Source: Sphingomonas sp. Leaf33 (lineage in GTDB: Bacteria; Pseudomonadota; Alphaproteobacteria; Sphingomonadales; Sphingomonadaceae). From it: a stretch of 64,000 nt of DNA. The translations under genes were made by a program, and so were the position numbers. The stretch is taken from the NCBI RefSeq assembly GCF_001421785.1, contig NZ_LMLB01000001.1, forward strand, positions 446,768 to 510,767, given 5' to 3'. The notes beneath the pieces were generated by a model that worked only from the letters and a program-made list of their open reading frames with translations, was not told where the DNA came from and made no database searches. Of the stretch, positions 63,919 to 64,000 are shown piece by piece (positions within the stretch are counted from its first letter, which is position 1; every line of letters starts with the position of its first letter).

Positions 63919-64000
63919 TCCTCCCCGGCACGGGGAGGGGGACCAGCCGAAGGCTGGTGGAGGGGGGGCGCCACGGGCGATCCCCTTGCAGCACGCCCCC
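63919..64000. repeat. Dispersed palindromic repeat, CCTCCCCGGCACGGGGAGG type (cut by window edge)
   Basis: cctccccggcacggggaggg followed by accagccgaaggctggtggaggggg repeats the left half of the element at 15676 with few changes. The right half is beyond the window. Confidence 0.8.

Overview
The window is a compact, high-GC chromosomal segment of a sphingomonad-type alphaproteobacterium (Sphingomonas or a close relative). The call rests on inference from gene content: the alphaproteobacterial cell-cycle proteins MipZ and DivK, a MucR/Ros-type regulator, DUF3572 and DUF3297 proteins, a TorF-type porin, a split Lpt locus and many short palindromic intergenic repeats. No rRNA, tRNA, CRISPR array, transposase or prophage gene was seen. 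About 69 protein genes are supported. No gene-free stretch reaches 300 bases. Many neighbouring genes overlap by exactly 4 bases (ATGA or GTGA), so translational coupling is widespread.

Layout. 1-10.6 kb: 5' part of glmM, a DAACS-family symporter, a class A penicillin-binding protein, an HNH endonuclease, 3-hydroxybutyryl-CoA dehydrogenase, an L,D-transpeptidase, a NupC nucleoside transporter, a queuosine-precursor-type transporter, argB and a YggT protein. 10.8-20.6 kb: folD-hypothetical-marC operon, topA, panC, mipZ with a tiny membrane DnaJ gene, a phosphomannomutase/phosphoglucomutase and an exonuclease. 20.6-23.6 kb: a three-gene two-component module (CHASE3 histidine kinase, single-domain receiver, receiver-HisKA_2 kinase). 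23.7-31.3 kb: two secreted metallopeptidase-like proteins and a lipid-linked sugar/polysaccharide group (GT2, GtrA, methyltransferase, STT3-like GT-C protein). 31.3-33.7 kb: dprA, plsY and a mucR-like gene behind an unusually AT-rich leader.

33.8-38.9 kb holds the most unusual operon: EVE-domain protein, fused alpha-beta 2-oxoacid dehydrogenase E1, FabD-like acyltransferase and ALDH7-type aldehyde dehydrogenase, all joined by short overlaps. 39-47 kb: small secreted proteins, dapB-nth, a GGDEF protein, a class III sirtuin, and a PhyH-threonine aldolase-EamA operon. 47.5-53.4 kb: glutathione reductase, a saccharopine-dehydrogenase-like reductase, TorF porin, RidA-HAD-DUF3572 operon, divK and rpmG. 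53.5-64 kb: Dps, ATP-dependent DNA ligase, a membrane-anchored LuxR-type/DUF4019 regulator, glutaminyl cyclase, a double cold-shock-domain protein, TerC, and rnd-lptC-lptA with lptB further on.

Two observations deserve most attention. Palindromic intergenic repeats seem to have entered coding sequence: one supplies the last ~33 residues of the E1 protein and the ribosome-binding region of the next gene, and another accompanies loss of the divK stop, so that divK reads through the rpmG terminator and across most of rpmG on the opposite strand. Also, two intergenic copies of a structured element (near 47.4 and 60.5 kb) keep their single-stranded cores while their stems differ in sequence but still pair.
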